Below, in pieces: positions 25,020 to 33,351 of a stretch of DNA of 57,804 nucleotides; position 1 is the first letter of the stretch, and every line of letters starts with the position of its first letter. The notes beneath the pieces are model-generated. The model saw only the letters and a list, made by a program, of their open reading frames with translations, did no database searches and was not told where the DNA came from. The stretch lies in the NCBI GenBank assembly GCA_938029215.1, contig CALHFG010000060.1:1-57804 (forward strand), read 5' to 3'. Origin of the DNA: an uncultured Acidimicrobiales bacterium (GTDB lineage: Bacteria > Actinomycetota > Acidimicrobiia > Acidimicrobiales > SZUA-35). The translations under genes were made by a program, and so were the position numbers.

Positions 25020-27629
25020 GTGGCAGATCTTCCTCCGGGGTATCCAGAGCAGTGGGAGACAGACGCCCTGCTCAAAGACGGTGCCACCGTGCGTGTACGG
25101 CCGATCCGGCCCGACGATGCCGAGCGGATGGAGCGGTTCCATAGTCGCCAGTCGCAAGAGAGCATCTATTTTCGTTACTTTCGGTTCCGGCCCAAACTGA
25201 GCCAAAAAGAGGTCGAGTACTTCACGAACGTCGACTACAGCAAACGCATGGCGTTCATCGCCCTACTGGGCGATGAAATGGTTGCCGTCTCGCGCTATGA
25301 AGGCGCCAGCGCCGAGTCGGGAACCGCCGAAGTTGCGTTCTTTGTGGACGACGAGCACCACGGCCGCGGCCTGGCCACGCTGATGCTCGAATATCTGGCC
25401 GAGCGAGCCCGGGCCCGCAACATCCACACCTTCACCGCCACCGTCCTGCCCGAGAACTACCGCATGCTTGGTGTCTTCAAGGGGGCGGGTTTTGAGGTAT
25501 CGACCCGATTCGATGACGGCGCGATCGCGGTCACGATCGGCATCGGCAATCCCGAGCGAGCGCAGAGCGCAATCGACGCTCGTGAACAACAAGCCCGCTC
25601 CCAGGCCGTCGCCCGGTTCTTCGCCCCCGAATCGCTGACGGTCGTCGGGGCCGGCCGACAGCCCGGTTCCATCGGCCATGAGTTTCTTCGCAAGATCCGG
25701 GCGGGCGGATTCACCGGGGCGGTCACCGCCGTCAACCCGAACGCCACCGGCCCGATTCTGGATACGCCAACGGTGACATCGATCGCTGATCTCGACGGCC
25801 CGATCGACTTGGCAATTATCGCAATCCCCGCCGAGTCGGTCTTTGACGCGGTCGAACAATGCATCGCTCAAGGCGTCAAGGCGGTCCTGGTGCTTGCGGC
25901 CGGCTTCAGTGATGCCGGCAGCGAAGGGTCCGATCGTCTCCACCGCCTGGTGCGGTTGGTACGAGACGCCGGTGTCCGACTGGTAGGGCCGCTCAGTTAT
26001 GGCGTGGTCAACACCGATCCCGCCGTGGCGCTCCACGCTCACTTTCTCGAGGTCGAGATACCCACGGGCGACGTCGGCGTGCTTTCACAGAGCGGGCCCT
26101 TGGGTGCGGCGATCCTTAATCAGTTCGCCTCGTTTGGTCTGGGGATCAGCACGTTTCTGTCGGCCGGAACCCGCGCCGACGTTTCGGTGTACGACGTCCT
26201 GCAGTATTGGGTCGGAGACGAAGCAACCAAGACGGTTGCGCTCTACCTCGAGAATTTTGGCAACCCTCGAAACATCGTGAGCATCGCCCGGAGAATCAGC
26301 GCTCACAAGCCCGTCGTCGCCGTCCGTCCAGCAGACCCCGACCTTGCAGCCGTTGCCGAGTCCGGCGGTTTCGTTCTGGTCGATCAGGTGTCTGAACTCG
26401 TGGACCAGGTTCGGTTGATGAGTTCTCAGCCGCTCCCTGAGGGCGATGCGGTCGTCATTGTTTCCAACGCCGAGTCGGTTGCCCGGTTGGCCCGGGCGGC
26501 CTGTGACAAGGCCGGGCTCACGGTTGTCGCGCCGTCGGAAACCGGAGCGGAAGGGGCGCTGGCCGATCACCCTAGGTCGGTCTTGGTCGACAACGCAGAC
26601 ACGCTCACGTTCACCCGTTCTACCGACTCCGCAGCATTCGAACGGGCGGTGGTGGCGGCGGCGGTTTCTGCCTCGGTCGACGCGGTGTTGCTCGCCCTGG
26701 TACCAACTCCAGCATTGCCAGCCGACCGTCTCGCCCAGATAGTGGCCGACGTCGACCGGGCGGTGCAGAAGCCGGTCGTGGCGGTCAACTTGGTAGGGGA
26801 AGGCAACCAGATCCACCGTCCGCCCACGTTTGCGTATCCGGAGCAGGCCGCCGACGCGCTGGGCCGAATGAGCAACTACGCCGCCTGGCGTCGTTCCCAT
26901 CAGGAGGTGCACGAGCCCGATCCGGTCGATTGTTCCGCGGTCGAAGACGCGGTTGCTCAGCTTCTGGAATCGGTCGAGGAACGAACCGTCGAAACTTTTC
27001 ATAGCGACGCGGCAGCGCTCTTTGATGCCTTGGAGCTTCCCATCGCACCCGCGGTGCTGGCTGCGGATGAAGGGCAGGCGATCGAGGCCGCCGAGCAGCT
27101 GGGGTTCCCCGTGGCCCTCAAGGAGTCGTGGCGCCCGGACCGGCGAGCCGGCGAAGCGGGCGGAACAGTGCTCGACATTCGCCACAAACAGCACCTCCGA
27201 CGCGCGTTCAAACGGATGGGCGCATCCGGGGATCGCCCGATGATCGTGCAACGAATGCACGGCACCGGACCCCATCTACGAATTCAGATGCGGCAGAGCC
27301 CGCGTTCGGGATCGCATCTCTTCCTCGGTGTCGGCGGGCTTGCCCGCAACCGACTGCCCTATCTTGCCCGTCTTGTGCTTCCGGCCGACAAGGCCGATGT
27401 CGATGCGCTGCTTCGCAGCGATGTTGCCGAATTCATCGCGGGGTACGACTTTGCCGAGCTGCGGCTGCTGGTAGAACGTCTCTCGGTGCTCGCATCCCAC
27501 GTGCCTGATCTCGCCGAGATCGACCTCAACCCAACGATTGTGTCCCACGACGGCGTGACCGCCGTGGAAGCGGCGATCAAGCTGAAGAAGTGGCCGGTGA
27601 ACCCGTTGGCCGCAGTTCGGACCCTGTAG
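25020..27629 (+). CDS. GNAT acetyltransferase fused to NDP-forming acyl-CoA synthetase (Pat-like)
   Basis: An 869-residue fusion starting at GTG 25020. Residues 1 to about 180 are a GNAT domain (FVDDEHHGRGLATLML is the acetyl-CoA loop). About 195-330 is a CoA-binding Rossmann domain (LTVVGAGRQPGSIGHEFL), then succinyl-CoA-ligase-like domains (GVLSQSGPLGAAILN), and the last 220 residues are an ATP-grasp domain (VALKESWRPDRRAGEAGG, LAEIDLNPT). Proteins with this makeup act as protein lysine acetyltransferases that control acyl-CoA synthetases; here GNAT is N-terminal, whereas in enterobacterial Pat it is C-terminal. Regulation of carbon entry would fit citrate synthase next door, but that is inference. 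Confidence 0.88.
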   Translation: MADLPPGYPEQWETDALLKDGATVRVRPIRPDDAERMERFHSRQSQESIYFRYFRFRPKLSQKEVEYFTNVDYSKRMAFIALLGDEMVAVSRYEGASAESGTAEVAFFVDDEHHGRGLATLMLEYLAERARARNIHTFTATVLPENYRMLGVFKGAGFEVSTRFDDGAIAVTIGIGNPERAQSAIDAREQQARSQAVARFFAPESLTVVGAGRQPGSIGHEFLRKIRAGGFTGAVTAVNPNATGPILDTPTVTSIADLDGPIDLAIIAIPAESVFDAVEQCIAQGVKAVLVLAAGFSDAGSEGSDRLHRLVRLVRDAGVRLVGPLSYGVVNTDPAVALHAHFLEVEIPTGDVGVLSQSGPLGAAILNQFASFGLGISTFLSAGTRADVSVYDVLQYWVGDEATKTVALYLENFGNPRNIVSIARRISAHKPVVAVRPADPDLAAVAESGGFVLVDQVSELVDQVRLMSSQPLPEGDAVVIVSNAESVARLARAACDKAGLTVVAPSETGAEGALADHPRSVLVDNADTLTFTRSTDSAAFERAVVAAAVSASVDAVLLALVPTPALPADRLAQIVADVDRAVQKPVVAVNLVGEGNQIHRPPTFAYPEQAADALGRMSNYAAWRRSHQEVHEPDPVDCSAVEDAVAQLLESVEERTVETFHSDAAALFDALELPIAPAVLAADEGQAIEAAEQLGFPVALKESWRPDRRAGEAGGTVLDIRHKQHLRRAFKRMGASGDRPMIVQRMHGTGPHLRIQMRQSPRSGSHLFLGVGGLARNRLPYLARLVLPADKADVDALLRSDVAEFIAGYDFAELRLLVERLSVLASHVPDLAEIDLNPTIVSHDGVTAVEAAIKLKKWPVNPLAAVRTL

Positions 27630-27654
27630 CCCAACAAGATGCAACCCCGCTCTG

Positions 27655-27720
27655 ATGGGGTCAGACCAGCTTGGAGGGATCGGCGTGCGTCGGGTGTAGG
27701 TGAGTGGGGTCTGACCCCAT
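27655..27720. repeat. 13-bp perfect inverted repeat between convergent genes
   Basis: ATGGGGTCAGACC (27655-27667) and GGTCTGACCCCAT (27708-27720) are perfect reverse complements separated by 40 bases. The right arm is itself nearly palindromic (GGGGTC-T-GACCCC, 27706-27718). The element fills the gap between two convergent genes and may act as a bidirectional terminator, although it lacks U-tracts. The GGGGTC(A/T)GACCCC core resembles REP-like repeats dispersed in some bacterial genomes. Confidence 0.75.
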
Positions 27721-27724
27721 GCTG

Positions 27725-28993
27725 CTAGCGCTCGGAGAGCGGCACGTACTGGCGCTCGCCGGGGCCGATGTAGAGCTGGCGAGGGCGGCTGATTCGCTGA
27801 TCCTGTTCGAGCATCTCTTGCCAATGGCTGAGCCAGCCCGGCATCCGGCCCATGGTGAACAACACCGTGAACATGTCGAGCGGGAAGTTCATGCTCTGAT
27901 AAATCAAACCCGTGTAGAAGTCGACGTTCGGATACAGGTTGCGGCTCTTGAAGTAGTCGTCGTTTAGGGCGATCTCTTCGAGCTTCAGTGCAATGTCGAG
28001 CAGCGGGCTCTTGCCGGTGACCTGGAAGACCTTGTCGGCCTGTTCCTTCACGATGCGGGCTCGAGGGTCATAGGCCTTGTAGACCCGATGGCCAAAGCCC
28101 ATCAGACGTTCCTCGCCGGCCTTTACCCGCTCGATGAACGGCTCGATGTTGTCGTAGGAGCCGATCTCGTTGAGCATGTGAATCACGGCTTCGTTGGCGC
28201 CGCCGTGACGAGGTCCATAAAGGGCCGAGGTTGCCGCAGCAGCCGAGGAGTACGGATCTGAATGAGACGAACCGACGACGCGCATAGTGGTGGTCGAACA
28301 GTTCTGCTCGTGATCGGCGTGCAGAATGAGGAGCACATCGAGCGCCTTCGCCAGGACCGGGTCGGGTTCGTAGTGAGGCTCGGCGACCTTCCACATCATC
28401 GACAGGAAGTTCTCGGCGTAGTTGAGCTGGTTGTCTGGGTAGACGAACGGCATGCCGATGCTGGCGCGGTATGCCATGGCCGCGAGGGTGGGTACCTTGG
28501 AGATCAGTCGGTTGATCTGCTTGTAGCGCACATGCGCATCGTCGATTTCCTTGGCTTCTGGGTAGAACGTGCTGAGTGCTGCGATTGCGCTGACGAGCAT
28601 GCCCATGGGGTGGGCGTCGTGATGGAAGCCCTCCATGAAACGCTTACGCATGTTCTCGTGGATGAACGTGTGATAGGTGACGTCGTGGACCCAGTTGTCC
28701 AGTTGTTCCTTGGTTGGGAGTTCACCGAAGAGCAGCAGGTAGCTGACCTCGAGGAACGTGGAACTTTCAGCCAACTGCTCGATGGGGTAGCCGCGGTAGC
28801 GAAGGATGCCGTTGGCACCGTCGAGGTCGGTGATCGCACTGGACGTGCTGGCGGTGGCGCCGAAACCGGGGTCGAAGAACCATACGCCGGGCATGTGCTT
28901 GGCGAAGGCCTTGCCGTCGATACCGCCGTGTTCGATAGGGATCTCTACCGATTCACCGGTGCGATTGTCTGTAATGGTCACGGACTCGGTCAC
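27725..28993 (-). CDS. gltA: citrate synthase
   Basis: A 422-residue type II citrate synthase, condensing acetyl-CoA with oxaloacetate. Visible motifs: ILRYRGYPIEQLAE near residue 70, HADHEQNCSTTTMRVVGSS with the first catalytic His, SALYGPRHGGANEAV with the second, and MGFGHRVYKAYDPRA containing the substrate-binding His/Arg. The length is typical. The 138 bases upstream (28994-29131) separate it from the VOC gene, which is in the same orientation. They include a 5-bp hairpin, AGCAC-CCCATT-GTGCT (29047-29062), which may lie in the 5' leader; no certain promoter was identified. Confidence 0.97.
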   Translation of the reverse strand: MTESVTITDNRTGESVEIPIEHGGIDGKAFAKHMPGVWFFDPGFGATASTSSAITDLDGANGILRYRGYPIEQLAESSTFLEVSYLLLFGELPTKEQLDNWVHDVTYHTFIHENMRKRFMEGFHHDAHPMGMLVSAIAALSTFYPEAKEIDDAHVRYKQINRLISKVPTLAAMAYRASIGMPFVYPDNQLNYAENFLSMMWKVAEPHYEPDPVLAKALDVLLILHADHEQNCSTTTMRVVGSSHSDPYSSAAAATSALYGPRHGGANEAVIHMLNEIGSYDNIEPFIERVKAGEERLMGFGHRVYKAYDPRARIVKEQADKVFQVTGKSPLLDIALKLEEIALNDDYFKSRNLYPNVDFYTGLIYQSMNFPLDMFTVLFTMGRMPGWLSHWQEMLEQDQRISRPRQLYIGPGERQYVPLSER

Positions 28994-29131
28994 GTGCAGC
29001 TCCTAGCTGGTTCGTTGTGCGCACGTTTGAAGGCCGCGGACGGCAAAGCACCCCATTGTGCTCGTGCGCTTTCTGGACGATTTGTTAACTCGAATGTATC
29101 CGACCGGTAACGGGGAACCGTCATCCGGCTC

Positions 29132-29596
29132 TCAGCTGAGCGCAGCAACAACGTCGTCCGGTGCCTGGACCAATTCGATGAGAACTCCCTGGCCGCTGAG
29201 GGGCGCCGCTTCGTTGCCTTTCGGGTGAAGAAAACACACGTCGTAACCGCTAGCACCCTTACGGATTCCGCCCGGCGTGAATCGCATTCCTTGGGCGGAA
29301 AGCCACTCCACCGCCTGTGGCAGGTCGTCGATCCACAGTCCGATGTGGTTGAGGGCTGGCGAGTGAACCTTGGGGGAGCGTTCGGGGTCGATCGGCTGCA
29401 TCAGGTCGATCTCCACCGCGTGGGCGCCTGAACCTAACGAAAGGATATCTTCGTCAACGTTCTCGGACTCGCTGCGGTAGTCGTTGACCTTCTCGATACC
29501 GAACAGACCGCTCCATAGTTCACTCAACGGGGCCTTGTCCAAGCCGCCGATAGCGATCTGTTGAATTCCGAGTACGCGAAATGGTCGAGAAGTCAC
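29132..29596 (-). CDS. VOC-family protein, methylmalonyl-CoA epimerase-like
   Basis: About 154 residues from GTG 29596, with two beta-alpha-beta-beta-beta repeats of the vicinal oxygen chelate fold: [18 protein letters not shown] in the first half and [18 protein letters not shown] in the second. The C-terminal pattern [14 protein letters not shown] followed by [10 protein letters not shown] is very like methylmalonyl-CoA epimerases, which would place it in propionyl-CoA metabolism. The upstream extension to 29845 is Ala/Lys-rich antisense to the small membrane gene and is not counted. The exact start is uncertain. Confidence 0.8.
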   Translation of the reverse strand: MTSRPFRVLGIQQIAIGGLDKAPLSELWSGLFGIEKVNDYRSESENVDEDILSLGSGAHAVEIDLMQPIDPERSPKVHSPALNHIGLWIDDLPQAVEWLSAQGMRFTPGGIRKGASGYDVCFLHPKGNEAAPLSGQGVLIELVQAPDDVVAALS

Positions 29597-29615
29597 CAGC
29601 CGTTTGTATCCCACA

Positions 29616-29855
29616 ATGGTCAGCGCCACCACTTCGGGGCTGGCGTTCTCTACTATCGGGACCGTGCTCGACTGGATCAAAGAGAACATCGCGCAATACA
29701 GCCTCACCACCATCGCTCTCGGTGGACTGGCGGCGCTGTTCTTTGTGAAGAAGCTGATCAAGGCGGCCATCTTCTTCGGCATCCTCGCTGCAGTCTTCGC
29801 CGCCGGATTCTTCCTCGCCGCCAGCCGCGGCGAAGCGGCTCTCACACTCTTCTAA
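29616..29855 (+). CDS. small membrane protein, function unknown
   Basis: Reads as 79 residues from ATG 29616. The C-terminal half holds two hydrophobic segments ([12 protein letters not shown] and [20 protein letters not shown]) separated by KKLIK, preceded by an amphipathic [12 protein letters not shown]. It is divergent from the VOC gene, with the two starts only about 20 bases apart. No family is recognised; confidence rests on composition and orientation only. Confidence 0.5.
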   Translation: MVSATTSGLAFSTIGTVLDWIKENIAQYSLTTIALGGLAALFFVKKLIKAAIFFGILAAVFAAGFFLAASRGEAALTLF

Positions 29856-29946
29856 CCCTCACCCATCAAATTCCTGTGGGCGAGCACAGATCGTGTTTGC
29901 CCAAGCGCCAGAACGCGTGAATGTGTACCAGATACGGAAGAACGGC

Positions 29947-30744
29947 CTAGCCCTTGGCGAACTTTCGGCTGGCGAGTGGAATGAAGATCAACAGGATGGC
30001 GAACGAATAGCCGATGGACAGCCAGAGGTCGCGGCCGGGCGGCGTGCCCTGGGTGAGCGCACGAATTGCGTTGACGGTCACGGTGACCGGCTGATTGTTC
30101 GCAAACGGTTGCAACCAACCCGGCATGTTGTCGACCGGTGCGAATGTGGACGCGGCAAACACCAAGGGGAAGACCGGTAGGAACGCGCCGGCCTGGGCCG
30201 CCTCGGGGTCCCTCACGTAGAGACCGAAGGCGGCGAACACCCAGTTGAAGGCATAGGCCAGCAGAATCGCCAGCCCGATGCCGAGCACGAGGCCGCCGTA
30301 GTGATCGGTGCGGAACCCGATGATGAATCCCACCACCGTGATAATGGTCATGGTGAGCGTTGCCCGAAGTGCGTCGGCGTTGGTCCGCCCGATCAGCACC
30401 GCGATGTGGTGCATCGGGAGCGATCGGAACCGGTCGATCGCACCTTTCTGCAGGTCGTCGGTGATGCCGATGGCGGTGTTGCCGGCTGCGAACAGGGCGG
30501 TCTGAACGAGGATTCCGGGCACGAGGAAGTCGATGTACTCAACGTCTCCGTCAAACTGGATCGAACCGCCGAAGACGAAGTTGAACAGCAGAACGAAGAT
30601 GACGGGCTGGATCGTGGCGAACACGATGACCTGCGGTGTGCGAAAAAGCCGGAGGAGGTTGCGGCGGGTCATCGCCACAACGTCGTTCACCAGGCCCGGT
30701 CCTGAGCGGGTGGGAGTTGAGGCGTTGGGGGCGACGGCGGTCAT
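29947..30744 (-). CDS. ABC-2 type transporter permease (DrrB-like)
   Basis: A 265-residue membrane protein with six hydrophobic segments and the ABC-2 permease pattern: LLRLFRTPQVIVFATIQPVI near the N-terminus, VPGILVQTALFAAGNTAIG in the middle and ASTFAPVDNMPGWLQPFAN near the end. It pairs with the ATPase encoded immediately upstream (4-base ATGA overlap). DrrAB-type pairs export hydrophobic drugs or lipids. The position downstream of the mft genes on the same strand is discussed under findings. Confidence 0.92.
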   Translation of the reverse strand: MTAVAPNASTPTRSGPGLVNDVVAMTRRNLLRLFRTPQVIVFATIQPVIFVLLFNFVFGGSIQFDGDVEYIDFLVPGILVQTALFAAGNTAIGITDDLQKGAIDRFRSLPMHHIAVLIGRTNADALRATLTMTIITVVGFIIGFRTDHYGGLVLGIGLAILLAYAFNWVFAAFGLYVRDPEAAQAGAFLPVFPLVFAASTFAPVDNMPGWLQPFANNQPVTVTVNAIRALTQGTPPGRDLWLSIGYSFAILLIFIPLASRKFAKG

Positions 30745-31715
30745 CGACGCCCTCCCTTGGTCTTGGCGGCTTCAACGTCTTCGGTGGTCCCGACCTTGCC
30801 GGTAATGGCGAGGAAGACATCGTCGAGCGAGGGCCGCTGGATTGCGAGATCGCTCAACTCGATCCCGGCTTCATCGAGCGACTGCGCTGCTTTCACCAAG
30901 GCTTCAACCCGCGAGTCGACGGGCACGGAAACAATCAACTGGGTCTCATCTACTCGGACCGGGCCGCTCCCGACCACTTCCAATAGCTCACGGACCCGGA
31001 CCAGATCGGCTCGGCGCTTCGGTGACGCGGTTACCAGGTCGCCCCCGACTCGGCCCTTCAGCTGGTCGGCGGTGCCGTCGGCGATGATCTTGCCGCTGTC
31101 GATCACGGTGATTTGGTCGGCTAGCTCGTCGGCTTCCTCCAAGTATTGGGTGGTCAGGAGCACGGTGGCTCCTTCGCTCACCAATTCACGCAGGAAAGCC
31201 CAGAGCTCCAGCCGAGTTCGAGGGTCGAGCCCGGTGGTTGGCTCGTCCAGAATGAGGACGTCGGGACGGCCGACCAGGCTGGCGCCGAGATCGAGGCGTC
31301 GGCGCATACCGCCGGAGTAGGTGCGAACCAGACGGTCGGCGGCGTCTGTGAGGCTGAGTCGTTCCAGGGCGTCGTCGGCTCTGCGCTTCGCTTCGGCCTT
31401 GGGCAGTTGGTACAACGCGCCAACGATCTCCAGGTTTTCTCGTCCGGTCAACAGGTCATCGACCGCGGCGTACTGACCTGCGAGGCCGATCATGGAACGA
31501 ACCGCGTTGGGGTTGTCGTGAATGTCGTAGCCGCCCACGATCGCGGTGCCCGAACTGGGAGCCAAAAGCGTTGCGATCACCTTGACCAGCGTGGTCTTAC
31601 CGGCCCCGTTAGGGCCGAGCAAACCTCGGACCTCATTGCGGGGTATCTCGAGGCTGACGTTGTCGACCGCCTTTACCGGTCCGAAATCGACGGAAACGCC
31701 TTGGATTGAAATCAT
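30741..31715 (-). CDS. ABC transporter ATP-binding protein (DrrA-like)
   Basis: About 324 residues from ATG 31715 (GTG codons at 31724-31727 are alternatives). Walker A is LGPNGAGKTTLVKVI, signature YSGGMRRRLDLGASLVG, Walker B DVLILDEPTTGLDPRTR and H-loop TTQYLEEADELAD. The roughly 100-residue C-terminal extension is typical of daunorubicin-resistance DrrA-type subunits. It couples translationally to the permease at 30744. It lies 70 bases downstream of mftC in the same orientation. Confidence 0.93.
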   Translation of the reverse strand: MISIQGVSVDFGPVKAVDNVSLEIPRNEVRGLLGPNGAGKTTLVKVIATLLAPSSGTAIVGGYDIHDNPNAVRSMIGLAGQYAAVDDLLTGRENLEIVGALYQLPKAEAKRRADDALERLSLTDAADRLVRTYSGGMRRRLDLGASLVGRPDVLILDEPTTGLDPRTRLELWAFLRELVSEGATVLLTTQYLEEADELADQITVIDSGKIIADGTADQLKGRVGGDLVTASPKRRADLVRVRELLEVVGSGPVRVDETQLIVSVPVDSRVEALVKAAQSLDEAGIELSDLAIQRPSLDDVFLAITGKVGTTEDVEAAKTKGGRR

Positions 31716-31784
31716 AGAAGCCACCACGATGGAGCCTATGAGCTGTGTCTGTTGAAGCGGCCGCGGATCGCGGCGACCTATTCC

Positions 31785-32900
31785 TCAGCGGCGACCGAGA
31801 GACACCGGTACCGCCCCGGGCCGGCTGTGGTCCTGGGTTGCACGGGGCAGCGTGCTGGGGTTGGCGGCCGCCAACCACTCTTCGCCATGCCCGCCGACGC
31901 ATTCGGGGTCGGGTTCGGTGAGCGGGATGCCGGTGAAGAACTTGGCAGCCATGCATCCACCCTGGCAATCGTCGTACATTCCACAGGCGGTGCAGGCGCC
32001 TTCGGCTTCGGGTTCGCGCAGGTCGAGGAAGAGATCGCTTTCTCGCCACACCTTGGCAAAGCCGCCGGTGCTGCGAACGTTGCCCGCCTTGAACTCGTCG
32101 TGCAACACGAACGGGCAGGCGTAGACGTCGCCCACCGGATCGATGAGGCACACAACGCGGCCGGCGCCGCAAAGGTTGAGCCCGGGCAGGTTCTCCTCGC
32201 CGAGAGCGTTCAGATGGAAGAACGAATCGCCGGTGAGCGTATTGGGGTGCGCCAGAAGCCAGTGGTAGATCTCGCGCTGCTGACTTTGGGTGGGGTGCAG
32301 GTCGTGCCAGCTGTCGGCTCCTCGGCCGGAAGGGCGAAGTCGGGTCAGTCGCAGCTGGGCGCCGAATCGTTCGGCCAGTGCCTGGAACTCGTCGAGCTGG
32401 GAGACATTGTGACGGGTGACGACCACACTGATCTTGAACTCGCCGAAGTTGGCGTCTTGGAGGTGCTGCATGGCAGCGATCGCGTCGTCGAAGGAACCTG
32501 CCCCTCGAACGTGATCGTTGGTTGCATCGTCGGTGCCGTCGAGCGAAATCTGGATGTCGAGGTAGTCCATTGCCGCCAGGCGGGCAGCATTCTCGGCGTT
32601 GATTCGACTGCCGTTGGTGCTGAACTTCACACCGACGCCGTTGGTCGTGGCGTAGTCGATGAGCTGGAAAAAGTCCGGTCGGAGCATCGGCTCGCCGCCG
32701 CCGAGGTTCACATAGAACACCTGCATGGCTCGGAGCTGGTCGATGACGCTGAGCGCCTCGTCGGTGGTGAGTTCATCGGGATCACGGCGACCCGACGAAC
32801 TCAGACAGTGAGTGCACGCCAAGTTGCACGCATAGGTGAGTTCCCAGGTGAGGCAGATGGGCGCGTCGAGGCCGCGCTTGAGATCGGTGGTGAGGGTCAT
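31785..32900 (-). CDS. mftC: mycofactocin radical SAM maturase MftC
   Basis: A 371-residue radical SAM enzyme. The [4Fe-4S] cluster motif is CNLACTHC (CxxxCxxC) in TWELTYACNLACTHCLSS, followed by VNLGGGEPMLRPDFF. The C-terminal SPASM-type cysteines appear in LCGAGRVVCLIDPVGDVYAC and CTACGMYDDCQGGC. In mycofactocin synthesis MftC decarboxylates and cross-links the C-terminal Val-Tyr of MftA. The adjacent MftB-like and MftA-like genes make the identification firm. Its ATG overlaps the mftB stop by four bases. Confidence 0.94.
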   Translation of the reverse strand: MTLTTDLKRGLDAPICLTWELTYACNLACTHCLSSSGRRDPDELTTDEALSVIDQLRAMQVFYVNLGGGEPMLRPDFFQLIDYATTNGVGVKFSTNGSRINAENAARLAAMDYLDIQISLDGTDDATNDHVRGAGSFDDAIAAMQHLQDANFGEFKISVVVTRHNVSQLDEFQALAERFGAQLRLTRLRPSGRGADSWHDLHPTQSQQREIYHWLLAHPNTLTGDSFFHLNALGEENLPGLNLCGAGRVVCLIDPVGDVYACPFVLHDEFKAGNVRSTGGFAKVWRESDLFLDLREPEAEGACTACGMYDDCQGGCMAAKFFTGIPLTEPDPECVGGHGEEWLAAANPSTLPRATQDHSRPGAVPVSLGRR

Positions 32901-33178
32901 GCGGACTCCAAAAAGTTGCTGACTGCCAGTGATGCGAGCGCCCGGGTGAAGGCTGGCCGTCGTTTCTCATCGATCGTGGCAATGGCTTCGGCAGCGGTGT
33001 CGTAGTCGCCAAGGCGTTCCACAAGAACCACTAGGTCGGGCGATCGTAGGAAGTTCAGCCGCCGGCTGTCGTAGTGGTAGGCCATAGCCCCGAATGGTTC
33101 GGGTCGAAGAGCGACGCGCGAGTGCAGGCGCCACTTTCGATCAACGTCGAATGAACCAAGAGCGGGAGCTGTCGCCAT
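32897..33178 (-). CDS. mftB: mycofactocin peptide chaperone MftB
   Basis: About 93 residues from ATG 33178; a GTG at 33205 inside mftA is possible but less likely. It shows the PqqD-like RiPP recognition fold typical of MftB: WRLHSRVALRPEPFGAMAY, then NFLRSPDLVVLVERLG, and a C-terminal helix pair with a conserved-looking ALASLAVSNFL. MftB binds the MftA leader and presents it to MftC. It starts 12 bases after the mftA stop and overlaps mftC by ATGA. Confidence 0.92.
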   Translation of the reverse strand: MATAPALGSFDVDRKWRLHSRVALRPEPFGAMAYHYDSRRLNFLRSPDLVVLVERLGDYDTAAEAIATIDEKRRPAFTRALASLAVSNFLESA

Positions 33179-33189
33179 CTTGTTGCGGC

Positions 33190-33315
33190 CTAGTAAACGC
33201 CGCACATGCCGTCGATCGAGATCTCCTCGACGAGCAGTTCTTCTTCGATGAGCTCTTCGGCCTCGGTGACCTCGAGGGTCTCTTCTGTCGTTTCCGTAGT
33301 GGTGTCCACGGTCAC
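33190..33315 (-). CDS. mftA: mycofactocin precursor peptide MftA
   Basis: A 41-codon gene on the minus strand, GTG 33315 to TAG 33190 (an alternative GTG lies at 33309). The peptide is rich in Glu and Thr and ends in ISIDGMCGVY, the diagnostic MftA C-terminus whose final Val-Tyr becomes the redox cofactor. The middle EELIEEELLVEEI is the recognition helix expected for MftB binding. Its position directly upstream of mftB and mftC confirms it. Confidence 0.95.
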   Translation of the reverse strand: MTVDTTTETTEETLEVTEAEELIEEELLVEEISIDGMCGVY

Positions 33316-33351
33316 ATTGTAGTGCGACCTTCGTCGACCCCTGTAGCCGGC

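Noticed and set aside
28994-29131. Possible tRNA or riboswitch upstream of gltA
   Set aside because: Only a 5-bp hairpin is present; no cloverleaf, T-loop or known aptamer pattern.
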